Shown piece by piece: positions 1 through 8,099 of a DNA stretch of 64,000 nt. The DNA is from JAGNKE01 sp964583335 (GTDB taxonomy: Bacteria > Pseudomonadota > Alphaproteobacteria > Micavibrionales > Micavibrionaceae). Below the pieces are notes generated by a model, which worked only from the letters and a program-made list of their open reading frames with translations, was not told where the DNA came from and did no database searches. The position numbers were made by a program, and so were the translations under genes. The stretch's first letter is position 1, and each line of letters begins with the position of its first letter. The stretch lies in contig CAZOVG010000005.1 of NCBI GenBank assembly GCA_964583335.1, positions 62,001 through 126,000 on the forward strand. The letters are read 5' to 3'.

Positions 1-746
1 ACCGTTGCGATATCTATACGGACGTGAAGGGCGTTTACACCGCCGATCCGCGTATCGTGCCGAAGGCGCGGATGATTCCGAAAATTTCGTATGAGGAGAT
101 GCTGGAGCTGGCGTCCCTCGGCAGCAAGGTTTTGCAGACCCGTTCGGTCGAGATGGGGGCCAAGAGCGGCGTGCCTATCCAGGTGCTTTCCACCTTCGAG
201 CCGTATCTGGGCAGTGATTTGAAAGGGACGATCGTCACAAGAGAGGAAAATATCGTGGAACAGGAAATCGTCAGCGGTATCGCGCACAACAAAGATGAAG
301 CCAAAATCACCGTGGTCGGGGTCGAGGACAAGCCGGGCGTCGCGGCGTCGCTGTTCGAGCCGCTGGCCAAGGCCGCGATCAACGTGGATATGATCGTTCA
401 GAACATTTCCTCGCGCGACGGGAAGACGGATATGACGTTTACGGTTCCGCGCGCAGACCTCGACCGCGCCCTTAAAACGCTGGAGGGGCTGAAGACCCTG
501 AAATATGAAACCCTGATCGTCGATCCGAAGATGGCGAAAGTGTCGGTGGTGGGAATCGGGATGCGCAGCCATGCGGGCGTTGCGAACAAGATGTTCCGCA
601 CGCTGGCCGAGAAGGGAATCAACATTCAGGTGATTTCCACATCCGAGATCAAAATCAGCGTTTTGATTCAAGAAGATTACACGGAACTTGCGGTTCGTTC
701 ACTTCATGCCGCTTATGGGCTGGAAGAAAGCAAAAAGATAGCGTAA
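1..746 (+). CDS. lysC: Aspartate kinase, C-terminal part (5' truncated by window edge)
   Basis: Reading is open from the first complete codon at position 3, so the gene begins upstream of the window. It would catalyse ATP-dependent phosphorylation of aspartate, the first step to lysine, threonine, methionine and diaminopimelate. The visible part holds the end of the kinase domain (VYTADPRIVPKA, then LQTRSVEMGAK) followed by two ACT regulatory domains (KITVVGVEDKPGVAASLFEPL and KVSVVGIGMRSHAGVANKMF). These domains bind lysine or threonine for feedback control in this family. It is followed after 11 bases by a RodZ-like gene and then prfA, so it probably shares a transcript with them. The family assignment is firm; the length of the missing N-terminus is unknown. 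Confidence 0.96.
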   Translation, partial: RCDIYTDVKGVYTADPRIVPKARMIPKISYEEMLELASLGSKVLQTRSVEMGAKSGVPIQVLSTFEPYLGSDLKGTIVTREENIVEQEIVSGIAHNKDEAKITVVGVEDKPGVAASLFEPLAKAAINVDMIVQNISSRDGKTDMTFTVPRADLDRALKTLEGLKTLKYETLIVDPKMAKVSVVGIGMRSHAGVANKMFRTLAEKGINIQVISTSEIKISVLIQEDYTELAVRSLHAAYGLEESKKIA

Positions 747-757
747 TCTTCCGCACT

Positions 758-1708
758 ATGGCGGACCCCAAATCACATACAGCCGGACCGGACGATCTGG
801 ACAATTACAAGGACATGGATGTCGGTGACATCCTGCGCCGGACGCGGCTTCATTACGGCCAGAGCCTTAAAGATATCGAGAACGCTTTGCGGATTCGCGA
901 GAGCCAGATCAAGGCTATTGAAAATGGCGAGATCGAGAAGCTGCCGGGCCGTGTTTATGCCATCGGATTCGTGCGGACGTATGCCGAGTATCTGGGGCTG
1001 GACGGGGCGAAGATCGCGCAGCTGTTCAAGGCCCAATATATGGATGCGCAGCCCAGAGTCGAGCTGAGCTTTCCGGTTTCTGCGTCAGAGAGCCGCACCC
1101 CCTCGTCGTGGGTCCTTGTTGTTTCCCTGGTTGTTGCGTTTGCGGTTTTGTATGGATGGGCTTACCTGCCCGGAGGTTCCAGGGGGGCGCAGACGCCCGC
1201 CGTTCCCAATGTGCCCGAGGCGTTCAGGGACAAGGTTCAGGGCGATATGCCGATTCCCGCGCTGCCTGAGAATCAGGCGGTTCCCGCGCCGGGTGAAGGC
1301 GCTGGGGCTGTTGCAGCGGAGTCGAGCAACGGGCTCGTGCTTCAGATCGTGAGAGACAGCTGGGTTGAGATCAAGGACGACGCCGGCAAAAAGATCGTGT
1401 CGGAGAAGCTCAAGGCCGGTGACCAGTACCGCGTGCCGGACAATCCGGGTCTGACCATGACGTTGGGCAACGCGGGGGGCGTGGAGATTTTGATCGACGG
1501 GCGGGCGTTGAAGCCGCTTGGCGATGAAGACGAGATCCGTAGCGACATTCCGCTGGACACTTCGTTTCTGAAGTCGCTTGAGTTTAAAGAGGTTACGGGC
1601 GAGGCTGCCGAGCCGCCTGCGCAGGAAGGCCTGGAGAGTGCGGGCGAGGGCGAAGCCGCTCCGGCGGAATCCGATGACGCTCCCGCCTCCGAACGCGGAC
1701 AGGAGTAG
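758..1708 (+). CDS. RodZ-like helix-turn-helix membrane protein (DUF4115 type)
   Basis: 316 residues. An N-terminal Cro/XRE-like helix-turn-helix spans about residues 22-95 (DVGDILRRTRLHYGQSLKDI...). One membrane segment follows near 115-135 (VLVVSLVVAFAVLYGWAYL), then a Pro/Ala-rich linker and a C-terminal beta domain (LQIVRDSWVEIKDDAGKKIV ... GLTMTLGNAGGVEILIDG) of the DUF4115 type, and an acidic tail. RodZ proteins connect MreB filaments to the inner membrane and support rod shape; that role is inferred from architecture. It lies between lysC and prfA, close enough for one operon. A looser name would be helix-turn-helix domain protein. Confidence 0.85.
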   Translation: MADPKSHTAGPDDLDNYKDMDVGDILRRTRLHYGQSLKDIENALRIRESQIKAIENGEIEKLPGRVYAIGFVRTYAEYLGLDGAKIAQLFKAQYMDAQPRVELSFPVSASESRTPSSWVLVVSLVVAFAVLYGWAYLPGGSRGAQTPAVPNVPEAFRDKVQGDMPIPALPENQAVPAPGEGAGAVAAESSNGLVLQIVRDSWVEIKDDAGKKIVSEKLKAGDQYRVPDNPGLTMTLGNAGGVEILIDGRALKPLGDEDEIRSDIPLDTSFLKSLEFKEVTGEAAEPPAQEGLESAGEGEAAPAESDDAPASERGQE

Positions 1709-1742
1709 GGGGCCGCGCATCGGCGCCCGTTTGTGAGTTGCT

Positions 1743-2807
1743 ATGTCTTTCGATGAAACCCTATCCACGATCGTCCGGCGTCACGAGGAGCTTTCCGCGC
1801 TGATGTCCGCCGGCGGGCTGACGGGCGAATCCTTTAAAAAACTGTCCACGGAATATGCCGAGTTGACGCCTGTTGTCGAGGCGTTTCAGGCGCTTGAAAA
1901 GGCGCGGGGGGAGCGGACGGAACTGGAGCCCTTGCTCTCGGACCCGGACATGAAGGCGATGGCGCTTGAGGATATTTTGCGGTTGGATTCGCTGATCCCC
2001 GAACTGGAGCAAGCGCTGCGGATCTCGCTTATTCCGCGGGACGAGGCCGATTCTAAAAACGTAATTCTTGAAATCCGGGCCGGGACGGGCGGGGACGAGG
2101 CGGCGCTGTTTGTCGCCGACCTGTTCGGGATGTACCGGGGGTACGCCTCGCGCAAGGGTTGGAAGCTGAACGTCGTCGAGGCGTCGGAGAGCGTTCTTGG
2201 CGGGTATAAGGAAATCATCGCGGAAGTGAGCGGCAGGGACGTGTTCGCGCGGTTCAAGTTCGAATCCGGTGTTCACCGGGTGCAGCGCGTTCCCAAGACG
2301 GAGGCAGGCGGGCGGATTCATACCTCTGCCGCCACGGTGGCCGTGTTGCCGGAGGCGGAGGAGGTGGATATCCAGATCGACACGAAGGATCTGCGGATCG
2401 ACACTTACCGCTCCCAAGGGGCGGGCGGGCAGCACGTTAACACGACGGACAGCGCGGTCCGGATCGTGCATATTCCCACGGGCGTGGTGGTGGAAATGCA
2501 GGAAGAGCGCTCCCAGCACAAGAACCGGGACAAGGCCATGAAGGTTCTGCGGACGCGGCTCTATGATCTCAAGCGCCAGCAGTTGCACGACGCGCGGGCG
2601 CAGGACCGCAAATCGCAGGTCGGGTCGGGTGACCGTTCGGAGCGGATCAGGACCTATAATTTTCCGCAGAGCCGGGTGACGGACCACCGGATCAACCTCA
2701 CGCTTTACAAGCTGGACGAGGTGATGAACGGGGCGGCGCTCGACGAGATCATCGACGGGCTCGTGACCGAGCATCAGGCCGAAGCGCTGGCCGCGCTCAA
2801 CAGTTAA
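1743..2807 (+). CDS. prfA: Peptide chain release factor 1
   Basis: 354 residues, normal length for RF1. It recognises UAA and UAG stop codons and triggers hydrolysis of peptidyl-tRNA. The universal GGQ motif is visible (RSQGAGGQHVNTTDSAVRI), preceded by the codon-recognition domain with SGVHRVQRVPKTEAGGRIHT. The C-terminus carries the usual YNFPQSRVTDHRINLTLYKL stretch. The downstream gene prmC encodes the enzyme that methylates the GGQ glutamine, and the two are only 10 bases apart, the classic prfA-prmC pair. RF2 is less likely because of the RVPKTE context and the prmC linkage. Confidence 0.98.
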   Translation: MSFDETLSTIVRRHEELSALMSAGGLTGESFKKLSTEYAELTPVVEAFQALEKARGERTELEPLLSDPDMKAMALEDILRLDSLIPELEQALRISLIPRDEADSKNVILEIRAGTGGDEAALFVADLFGMYRGYASRKGWKLNVVEASESVLGGYKEIIAEVSGRDVFARFKFESGVHRVQRVPKTEAGGRIHTSAATVAVLPEAEEVDIQIDTKDLRIDTYRSQGAGGQHVNTTDSAVRIVHIPTGVVVEMQEERSQHKNRDKAMKVLRTRLYDLKRQQLHDARAQDRKSQVGSGDRSERIRTYNFPQSRVTDHRINLTLYKLDEVMNGAALDEIIDGLVTEHQAEALAALNS

Positions 2808-2817
2808 GGTTTTCCCT

Positions 2818-3696
2818 ATGACCGACGACACACCCAGCGCCGTTCCCGACACGATCGGCGGGCTTTATCAGCATATCAGAGGCTTGCTCGCGCGCGCCGG
2901 GATCGACAATCCGGCGTTCGAGGCGCGGCTGGTTATCGAGAAGCGGACGGGGCTGGATCAGGCGGTGCTGATTTCAGAGCCGGGGCGGCTTTTGCCCATC
3001 GCTCAAAAAAACCGAATCCTCGAAGACATAGAGCGCTTGACGCGCGGGGAGCCGTTGCACCGGATTTACGGGGAGCGGGAATTTTGGGGGCTCACGTTCG
3101 CGATCGGGCCGGAGACGCTGGAGCCGAGGCCGGATACGGAGACGCTGGTTCAGGCCGCGCTCAATCTTTTCGGCGCAAACCCTCCCTCCACGATTCTGGA
3201 TCTTGGGACAGGATCGGGGTGCATCTTGTTGTCCCTCCTCAAAGAATGGCCTTTGTGCGAAGGACTTGGCGTCGATCTTTCGTATGAAACGGTGAAGGTG
3301 GCGCGGGCGAACGCGCGGGCGCTGGGGCTGGCCGACCGGGCGCGGTTCATTTGCGGTTCATGGGCGGAGGCGGTGGACGCGCGGTTTAGCCTCATCGTCT
3401 CGAATCCGCCTTATATCGCGCGGGATGTGATTCCGACCCTTGAGCGGTGCGTGCGGGAGCATGACCCGATTCTGGCCCTGGATGGGGGGGAAGACGGTCT
3501 GGATGCCTACCGCCAAATCTTTTTTTCACTTGAGCGGCATCTTTTGCCGGGCGGACGGGCCCTGTTCGAGATCGGTTTTGATCAGGGCGAGAGCATCGTG
3601 CGACTCGCGGAGAAATATAGGTGTTCGGGGCGTTGCGTATATCGCGATCTCGCAGGCAGGGCGCGGGTTGTGGAAATCTCCTGTGGGGATAAATGA
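2818..3696 (+). CDS. prmC: Release factor glutamine N5-methyltransferase
   Basis: 292 residues. This S-adenosylmethionine-dependent enzyme methylates the glutamine of the GGQ motif in RF1 and RF2. An N-terminal helical domain (to about residue 100) is followed by the class I methyltransferase fold with SAM motif ILDLGTGSGCILLSLL and the catalytic NPPY motif (LIVSNPPYIARDVI) that binds the target amide. It starts 10 bases after prfA with AAGG upstream of the ATG. The 224 bases after its stop contain no gene but do contain a perfect 18-base palindrome. Confidence 0.97.
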   Translation: MTDDTPSAVPDTIGGLYQHIRGLLARAGIDNPAFEARLVIEKRTGLDQAVLISEPGRLLPIAQKNRILEDIERLTRGEPLHRIYGEREFWGLTFAIGPETLEPRPDTETLVQAALNLFGANPPSTILDLGTGSGCILLSLLKEWPLCEGLGVDLSYETVKVARANARALGLADRARFICGSWAEAVDARFSLIVSNPPYIARDVIPTLERCVREHDPILALDGGEDGLDAYRQIFFSLERHLLPGGRALFEIGFDQGESIVRLAEKYRCSGRCVYRDLAGRARVVEISCGDK

Positions 3697-3846
3697 GAAA
3701 AAAAATTGAAGGCGGGTTGATTGGAAATTTGCATTGGCAGTACGGTAAAGATGTTCAACGCATCGCGACACAATATGCGGGCCAGTTAAAAAAGAGACGC
3801 CAAATATATTGTGTTTAACTTGTGAGTCCAATGACTTGCGGGATGG

Positions 3847-3864
3847 CCATATGCATGCATATGG
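3847..3864. promoter_or_regulatory. Perfect 18-base palindrome upstream of the DUF4167 gene
   Basis: The sequence CCATATGCATGCATATGG equals its own reverse complement across all 18 bases. It lies 57 bases before the ATG of the DUF4167 gene, in AT-rich spacer DNA. It has no loop and no T-run, so it is not a terminator. A dimeric repressor site is the simplest idea, but no regulator is known from the sequence. Confidence 0.4.
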
Positions 3865-3920
3865 AGTAGCTTTAACGTGCGTTGTTGTGAAAAATATTAT
3901 TTATCTGAGCGGATTAGGAC

Positions 3921-4397
3921 ATGAGGCACGGAACTTCGAACAGAAGACACAGAAACCGAGGGAGCGGCGGTAACGGCGGGAACGGCGGGCGTCGCAACAA
4001 CCATCAGCGTACGCAGGTTTTCGACAGCAACGGGCCGGATGTACGTATTCGCGGCACCGCGCATCAGGTGTGCGAAAAATATCTCGCGCTGGCTAAGGAC
4101 GCATCGTCTTCGGGCGACTGGAGCATGGCGGAGAACTATTACCAGCATGCTGAGCATTATCAGAGAATTATCAACGGCTTCGAGGAGTTTTCTGAGCCGG
4201 AAGGTGAAGATTCGTCGCACCGTCATAACAGCCATCAGGACGGTCGGCGCGAGGAGCAACGTTTTACGCCCCGGGCGAATAACGGCAATAACGACGATCT
4301 GGCCCTGCCCCGGAGTATTCTGGGCGAACGGACGAACGTGCCGGGCGAGCAGCCGCAGGCGCAGGTCCAGCCGAAGGCTGTTTCGGTCGCCGATTAA
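3921..4397 (+). CDS. DUF4167 domain protein
   Basis: 158 residues. The N-terminus is very basic and rich in Arg, Gly and Asn (RRHRNRGSGGNGGNGGRRNN). The DUF4167 core follows (QVFDSNGPDVRIRGTAHQVC, then AENYYQHAEHYQRII), and a low-complexity tail ends the protein. The family is confined largely to Alphaproteobacteria and is usually found between prmC and clpB, exactly as here. Its function is not established; the RGG-like N-terminus suggests nucleic-acid binding, which is inference. A strong hairpin terminator follows at 4484-4517. Confidence 0.9.
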   Translation: MRHGTSNRRHRNRGSGGNGGNGGRRNNHQRTQVFDSNGPDVRIRGTAHQVCEKYLALAKDASSSGDWSMAENYYQHAEHYQRIINGFEEFSEPEGEDSSHRHNSHQDGRREEQRFTPRANNGNNDDLALPRSILGERTNVPGEQPQAQVQPKAVSVAD

Positions 4398-4483
4398 AGA
4401 GTTTTCGGGTGTGGCCATGAACACAGCCCCGCCATGTAGACGGTCTAGTCAGTGTTTTGCTTCTTGATTGAGTGATTTTCGGG

Positions 4484-4517
4484 TAGGGGGCGGCTTCGGT
4501 CGCCCCCTATTCGTTTT
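4484..4517 (+). terminator. Intrinsic terminator after DUF4167 gene
   Basis: Nine-base perfect stem TAGGGGGCG / CGCCCCCTA with an 8-base loop (GCTTCGGT), followed by TTCGTTTT. It separates the prfA-prmC-DUF4167 unit from clpB. Confidence 0.8.
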
Positions 4518-4633
4518 GGCGGCGCTTGATCTTGGTCATTGTCTTGGCCGTGCGAATGGATAGAATGTCATCATAATTTCCTCAGTAATTTTCCGCTTTC
4601 CGCTGCGAACCTTGATTGACAGGAGTTAGATCG

Positions 4634-7276
4634 ATGGATTTCGAGAAACTGACCGAAAAGACCAAATCGTTTTTGCAGGCCGCGCAGACTTTGGCTTTGC
4701 GCTCGGGCCACCAGTCGCTGGAGCCGGAGCATCTGCTCAAGGTCATGCTGGAGGACGAGAGCGGCATGGTGCAGAAGCTTTTGCAGGCCGTGGGCGGCGA
4801 TCTGGCGCGGCTCAAGCGCGAGCTCGAAACCGCGATCGCGAAGTTTCCGGTCGTGGGCGGGCCGGGTGCCGGGGGCTTACGGCTTTCGGGCGATCTGGCG
4901 CGGATTTTCGATAGCGCTCTTGATCTCAGCGAGAAGGCGGGCGACCGGTTCGTGACCGCAGAGCGTCTGTTGCAGGCGATGGCGATGGCCAAGAAGCTGG
5001 ATATTTCCGGTTCGCTTGAATCCGCTGGCGTAACGGACAAGGGGCTGAACCGTGCGATCAACGATATGCGCAAGGGCCGCACGGCGGACAGCGCCACGGC
5101 GGAGGACCGTTTCGACGCACTCAGCCGTTATGCGCGGGACCTTACGGAAGACGCGCGCAAGGGCAAGCTGGACCCCATCATCGGGCGGGACGAGGAAATC
5201 CGGCGCACGGTGCAGGTGCTTTCTCGGCGGACGAAGAACAATCCGGTGCTGATCGGCGACCCTGGCGTGGGCAAAACCGCCATCGTCGAGGGGCTGGCGC
5301 AGCGGATCATCAACGGCGACGTGCCCGAAGCCCTCAAGGGCAAGCGGCTGATGGCGCTGGATCTTGGCGCGCTCGTGGCCGGGGCGAAGTTCCGGGGCGA
5401 ATTCGAGGAGCGGCTTAAGTCTGTCATCGACGAGATTTCAAGCGCGGCGGGGGAGATCGTTTTGTTCCTTGACGAGATGCATACGTTGGTCGGGGCGGGG
5501 AAGGCGGACGGGGCGATGGATGCCTCCAACATGCTGAAACCCGCGCTGGCGCGGGGCGAGTTGCGGATGGTCGGCGCGACGACGCTGGACGAATACCGCA
5601 AGCATATCGAGAAGGACGCGGCGCTGGCGCGGCGGTTCCAGCCGGTGTTTATCTCCGAGCCGACGGTGGAGGATACGATTTCTATCCTGCGCGGGCTTAA
5701 GGAAAAATACGAATTGCACCACGGGGTGCGGATCACGGACGCCGCCATCGTTTCGGCGGCGACGCTGTCCAACCGTTATATCACCGACCGTTTCCTGCCG
5801 GACAAGGCGATCGACCTTGTTGACGAGGCGTCTTCGCGGTTGCGGATGCAGGTGGATTCCAAGCCCGAAGAGATCGACGAGCTGGACCGCCGGATCATCC
5901 AGCTCAAGATCGAGCGGGAAGCCCTGAAGAAAGAAAAGGATCAGGGGTCGCGGGACCGGCTTGAGAAGCTTGAGGTCGAGTTGAACCAGTTAGAATCCAA
6001 GTCGGCGGACCTGACCGGGCAGTGGAAGGCGGAGAAGGAGAAGCTGAACGCCGCGCAGAAGGTTACGGAAAAACTGGATAAGGCGCGCATCGAGCTGGAG
6101 AAGGCCGAGCGCGAGGGCAACTGGTCGCGGGCGAGCGAGCTGAAATACGGGGTCATTCCCGATCTGGAGGCCAAGCACAAGGATGCCGCCGCCGCCGGAC
6201 GGGCCAATATGATCAACGAGGAGGTCACGCCGGACGATATCGCCAGTATCGTCAGCCGCTGGACGGGGATTCCGGTGGACAAGATGCTGGAGGGCGAGCG
6301 GGATAAGCTTTTGTCGATGGAGGCGAAGATCCAGCAGCGCGTCGTGGGTCAGGAGGAGGCCGTGCGGGCCGTTTCCAACGCGATCCGGCGTTCGCGGGCG
6401 GGTTTGCAAGACCCGCGCCGTCCGATCGGCTCGTTCCTGTTCCTCGGCCCGACGGGCGTGGGCAAGACGGAGCTGACCAAGGCTTTGGCCGAGTTTATGT
6501 TCGACGATGATACCGCCATGGTGCGCATGGATATGTCGGAATATATGGAAAAACATTCCGTGGCGCGGCTGATCGGCGCGCCGCCGGGGTATGTGGGATA
6601 TGAAGAAGGCGGCGCCTTGACCGAAGCCGTGCGGCGTCGGCCTTATCAGGTCGTTCTGTTCGACGAGATCGAGAAGGCGCACCCGGACGTGTTTAACATC
6701 TTGTTGCAGGTGTTGGACGACGGGCGGCTGACCGACGGGCAGGGGCGGACGGTGGATTTCAGCAATACCGTTCTGATCATGACCTCGAACCTCGGCAGCG
6801 AGTATCTGGTCAATCAGGAGCCGGGGGAGGATGTCTCCAAGGTGCGCGAGCAGGTGATGGGCGTCGTGCGCGCCTCGTTCCGGCCCGAGTTTTTGAACCG
6901 GCTGGACGAGATTTTGCTGTTCGCGCGGCTGGACCGGGCGAAGATCGGCGGGATCGTCGATATCCAGCTTGGCTATCTGCGCAAGCTTCTGGCTGCCCAG
7001 CATATTACGCTGGAGCTGGACGAGGGGGCGCGGACCTGGCTGGCGGATAAAGGTTATGATCCGGTCTATGGGGCGCGGCCCCTCAAGCGGGTCATCCAGA
7101 CCACGATCCAGAACCGGCTGGCCGAGATGATCCTGCGCGACGAGGTGCGGGCCGGGGCGAGCGTCCGGGTCACCGCGGGCAAAGACGGGCTGGTCTTTAC
7201 GGTCGGGATTCCGGGCGGGAAAGGCTCGGGCAGCCCGTCTAAAGCCGATGGCGAGAAGCGGAAATCCGTGGCTTGA
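4634..7276 (+). CDS. clpB: ATP-dependent disaggregase ClpB
   Basis: 880 residues from the ATG at 4634, which has AGGAG eight bases upstream; an in-frame TTG at 4616 is a worse start. ClpB works with DnaK to pull apart protein aggregates. Domain order is an N-terminal Clp repeat domain (to about residue 150), AAA module 1 with Walker A GDPGVGKT near 208, a coiled-coil middle domain (about 400-520, rich in Lys/Glu), AAA module 2 with GPTGVGKTEL near 604, and a C-terminal D2-small domain. The acidic/basic middle domain distinguishes it from ClpA and ClpC. Own transcription is likely because a terminator stands upstream. No sigma-32 promoter or CIRCE element could be recognised in the 117-base upstream gap. 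Confidence 0.98.
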   Translation: MDFEKLTEKTKSFLQAAQTLALRSGHQSLEPEHLLKVMLEDESGMVQKLLQAVGGDLARLKRELETAIAKFPVVGGPGAGGLRLSGDLARIFDSALDLSEKAGDRFVTAERLLQAMAMAKKLDISGSLESAGVTDKGLNRAINDMRKGRTADSATAEDRFDALSRYARDLTEDARKGKLDPIIGRDEEIRRTVQVLSRRTKNNPVLIGDPGVGKTAIVEGLAQRIINGDVPEALKGKRLMALDLGALVAGAKFRGEFEERLKSVIDEISSAAGEIVLFLDEMHTLVGAGKADGAMDASNMLKPALARGELRMVGATTLDEYRKHIEKDAALARRFQPVFISEPTVEDTISILRGLKEKYELHHGVRITDAAIVSAATLSNRYITDRFLPDKAIDLVDEASSRLRMQVDSKPEEIDELDRRIIQLKIEREALKKEKDQGSRDRLEKLEVELNQLESKSADLTGQWKAEKEKLNAAQKVTEKLDKARIELEKAEREGNWSRASELKYGVIPDLEAKHKDAAAAGRANMINEEVTPDDIASIVSRWTGIPVDKMLEGERDKLLSMEAKIQQRVVGQEEAVRAVSNAIRRSRAGLQDPRRPIGSFLFLGPTGVGKTELTKALAEFMFDDDTAMVRMDMSEYMEKHSVARLIGAPPGYVGYEEGGALTEAVRRRPYQVVLFDEIEKAHPDVFNILLQVLDDGRLTDGQGRTVDFSNTVLIMTSNLGSEYLVNQEPGEDVSKVREQVMGVVRASFRPEFLNRLDEILLFARLDRAKIGGIVDIQLGYLRKLLAAQHITLELDEGARTWLADKGYDPVYGARPLKRVIQTTIQNRLAEMILRDEVRAGASVRVTAGKDGLVFTVGIPGGKGSGSPSKADGEKRKSVA

Positions 7277-7386
7277 AGGTCTGAAAACCCGGGTTTTAAA
7301 CTGCCCGTTGTTCCGGCGGGGCGGGCATGTTATAACTTTTGACAGATTATTTATTAGGTAAAATCACTGTTATAAGAAGTTATGCC

Positions 7387-8013
7387 ATGACACACCGAGC
7401 TTACAGACTTGCCGTTCTTTCTTTTTGTTCCGTTATGGGCCTTAGCGCCTGCGTTTCGACCAAAACTCTTGTCAATAGCGGTTTTCAGCCTCTTGCGTTT
7501 TCCGTAAAGGGTGCCGATAAGGCCAGTTGTTATGCCTATACGCAGGATGCTCGGTATCATGTCAGTGCCCCGGGCACGGTGAATGTTCGGAAGTCGAGCG
7601 AAGATCTTCGCGTGACCTGTATCTCGGGGAATAGAACCGTGGATATGACCGTTCCAGCGAGTGTCGAGGAAAAGCCCGTTTGGCGGGGCGCTGCTGGTGT
7701 TAGCGATGGTTACAGCACCAAAATGAATTATTCCTATCCGCCTGAAGTTACTGTCGATTTCGGCGTGTTCGCGGCGCCCGTGGCGTTCAAGGCCGTTGAA
7801 GAAGATGCGATCGAGGATGGCGAAACCGCCGTTGGTCCTTCGATGTTGCCGGATGTCGAGCACAGCACTGAGCCTCTTCCCGTGACCGTGCCTGCGCCGC
7901 AGGCCGAGCCGGAGAAAAAGGACGGTTTCGCGGGCTTGCTGGGCAAGCTGGGCGCGACCGAGCCTCAAGCCGGCGACCAGGAAGACGCGGATATCGTCGA
8001 GATCAAGCCGTAA
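7387..8013 (+). CDS. Putative lipoprotein of unknown function
   Basis: 208 residues from the ATG at 7387. The N-terminus is a lipoprotein signal: basic MTHRAYR, hydrophobic core, then lipobox LSAC with Cys at residue 22. The mature part has several cysteines (ASCYAYTQDARY, VTCISGNR) and a Pro/Glu-rich C-terminus. No family was recognised. A TTGACA at 7339-7344 and TAAAAT at 7359-7364 lie upstream, but the 14-base spacing is poor for a promoter. It probably sits in the inner or outer membrane facing the periplasm. Next gene (Mur ligase) starts 86 bases downstream. Confidence 0.75.
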   Translation: MTHRAYRLAVLSFCSVMGLSACVSTKTLVNSGFQPLAFSVKGADKASCYAYTQDARYHVSAPGTVNVRKSSEDLRVTCISGNRTVDMTVPASVEEKPVWRGAAGVSDGYSTKMNYSYPPEVTVDFGVFAAPVAFKAVEEDAIEDGETAVGPSMLPDVEHSTEPLPVTVPAPQAEPEKKDGFAGLLGKLGATEPQAGDQEDADIVEIKP

Positions 8014-8099
8014 CATAACACGGACTGATTTTCGTTCATCTCTCCCGCCGACCGGAAACGGAGCGGCTCTCGTTTTATAAAACTCTCACCTGAGCGCCC

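Noticed and set aside
4518..4633. Heat-shock (sigma-32) promoter or CIRCE element before clpB
   Set aside because: CTTG words are present, but no partner element at correct spacing and no TTAGCACTC/GAGTGCTAA dyad was found.
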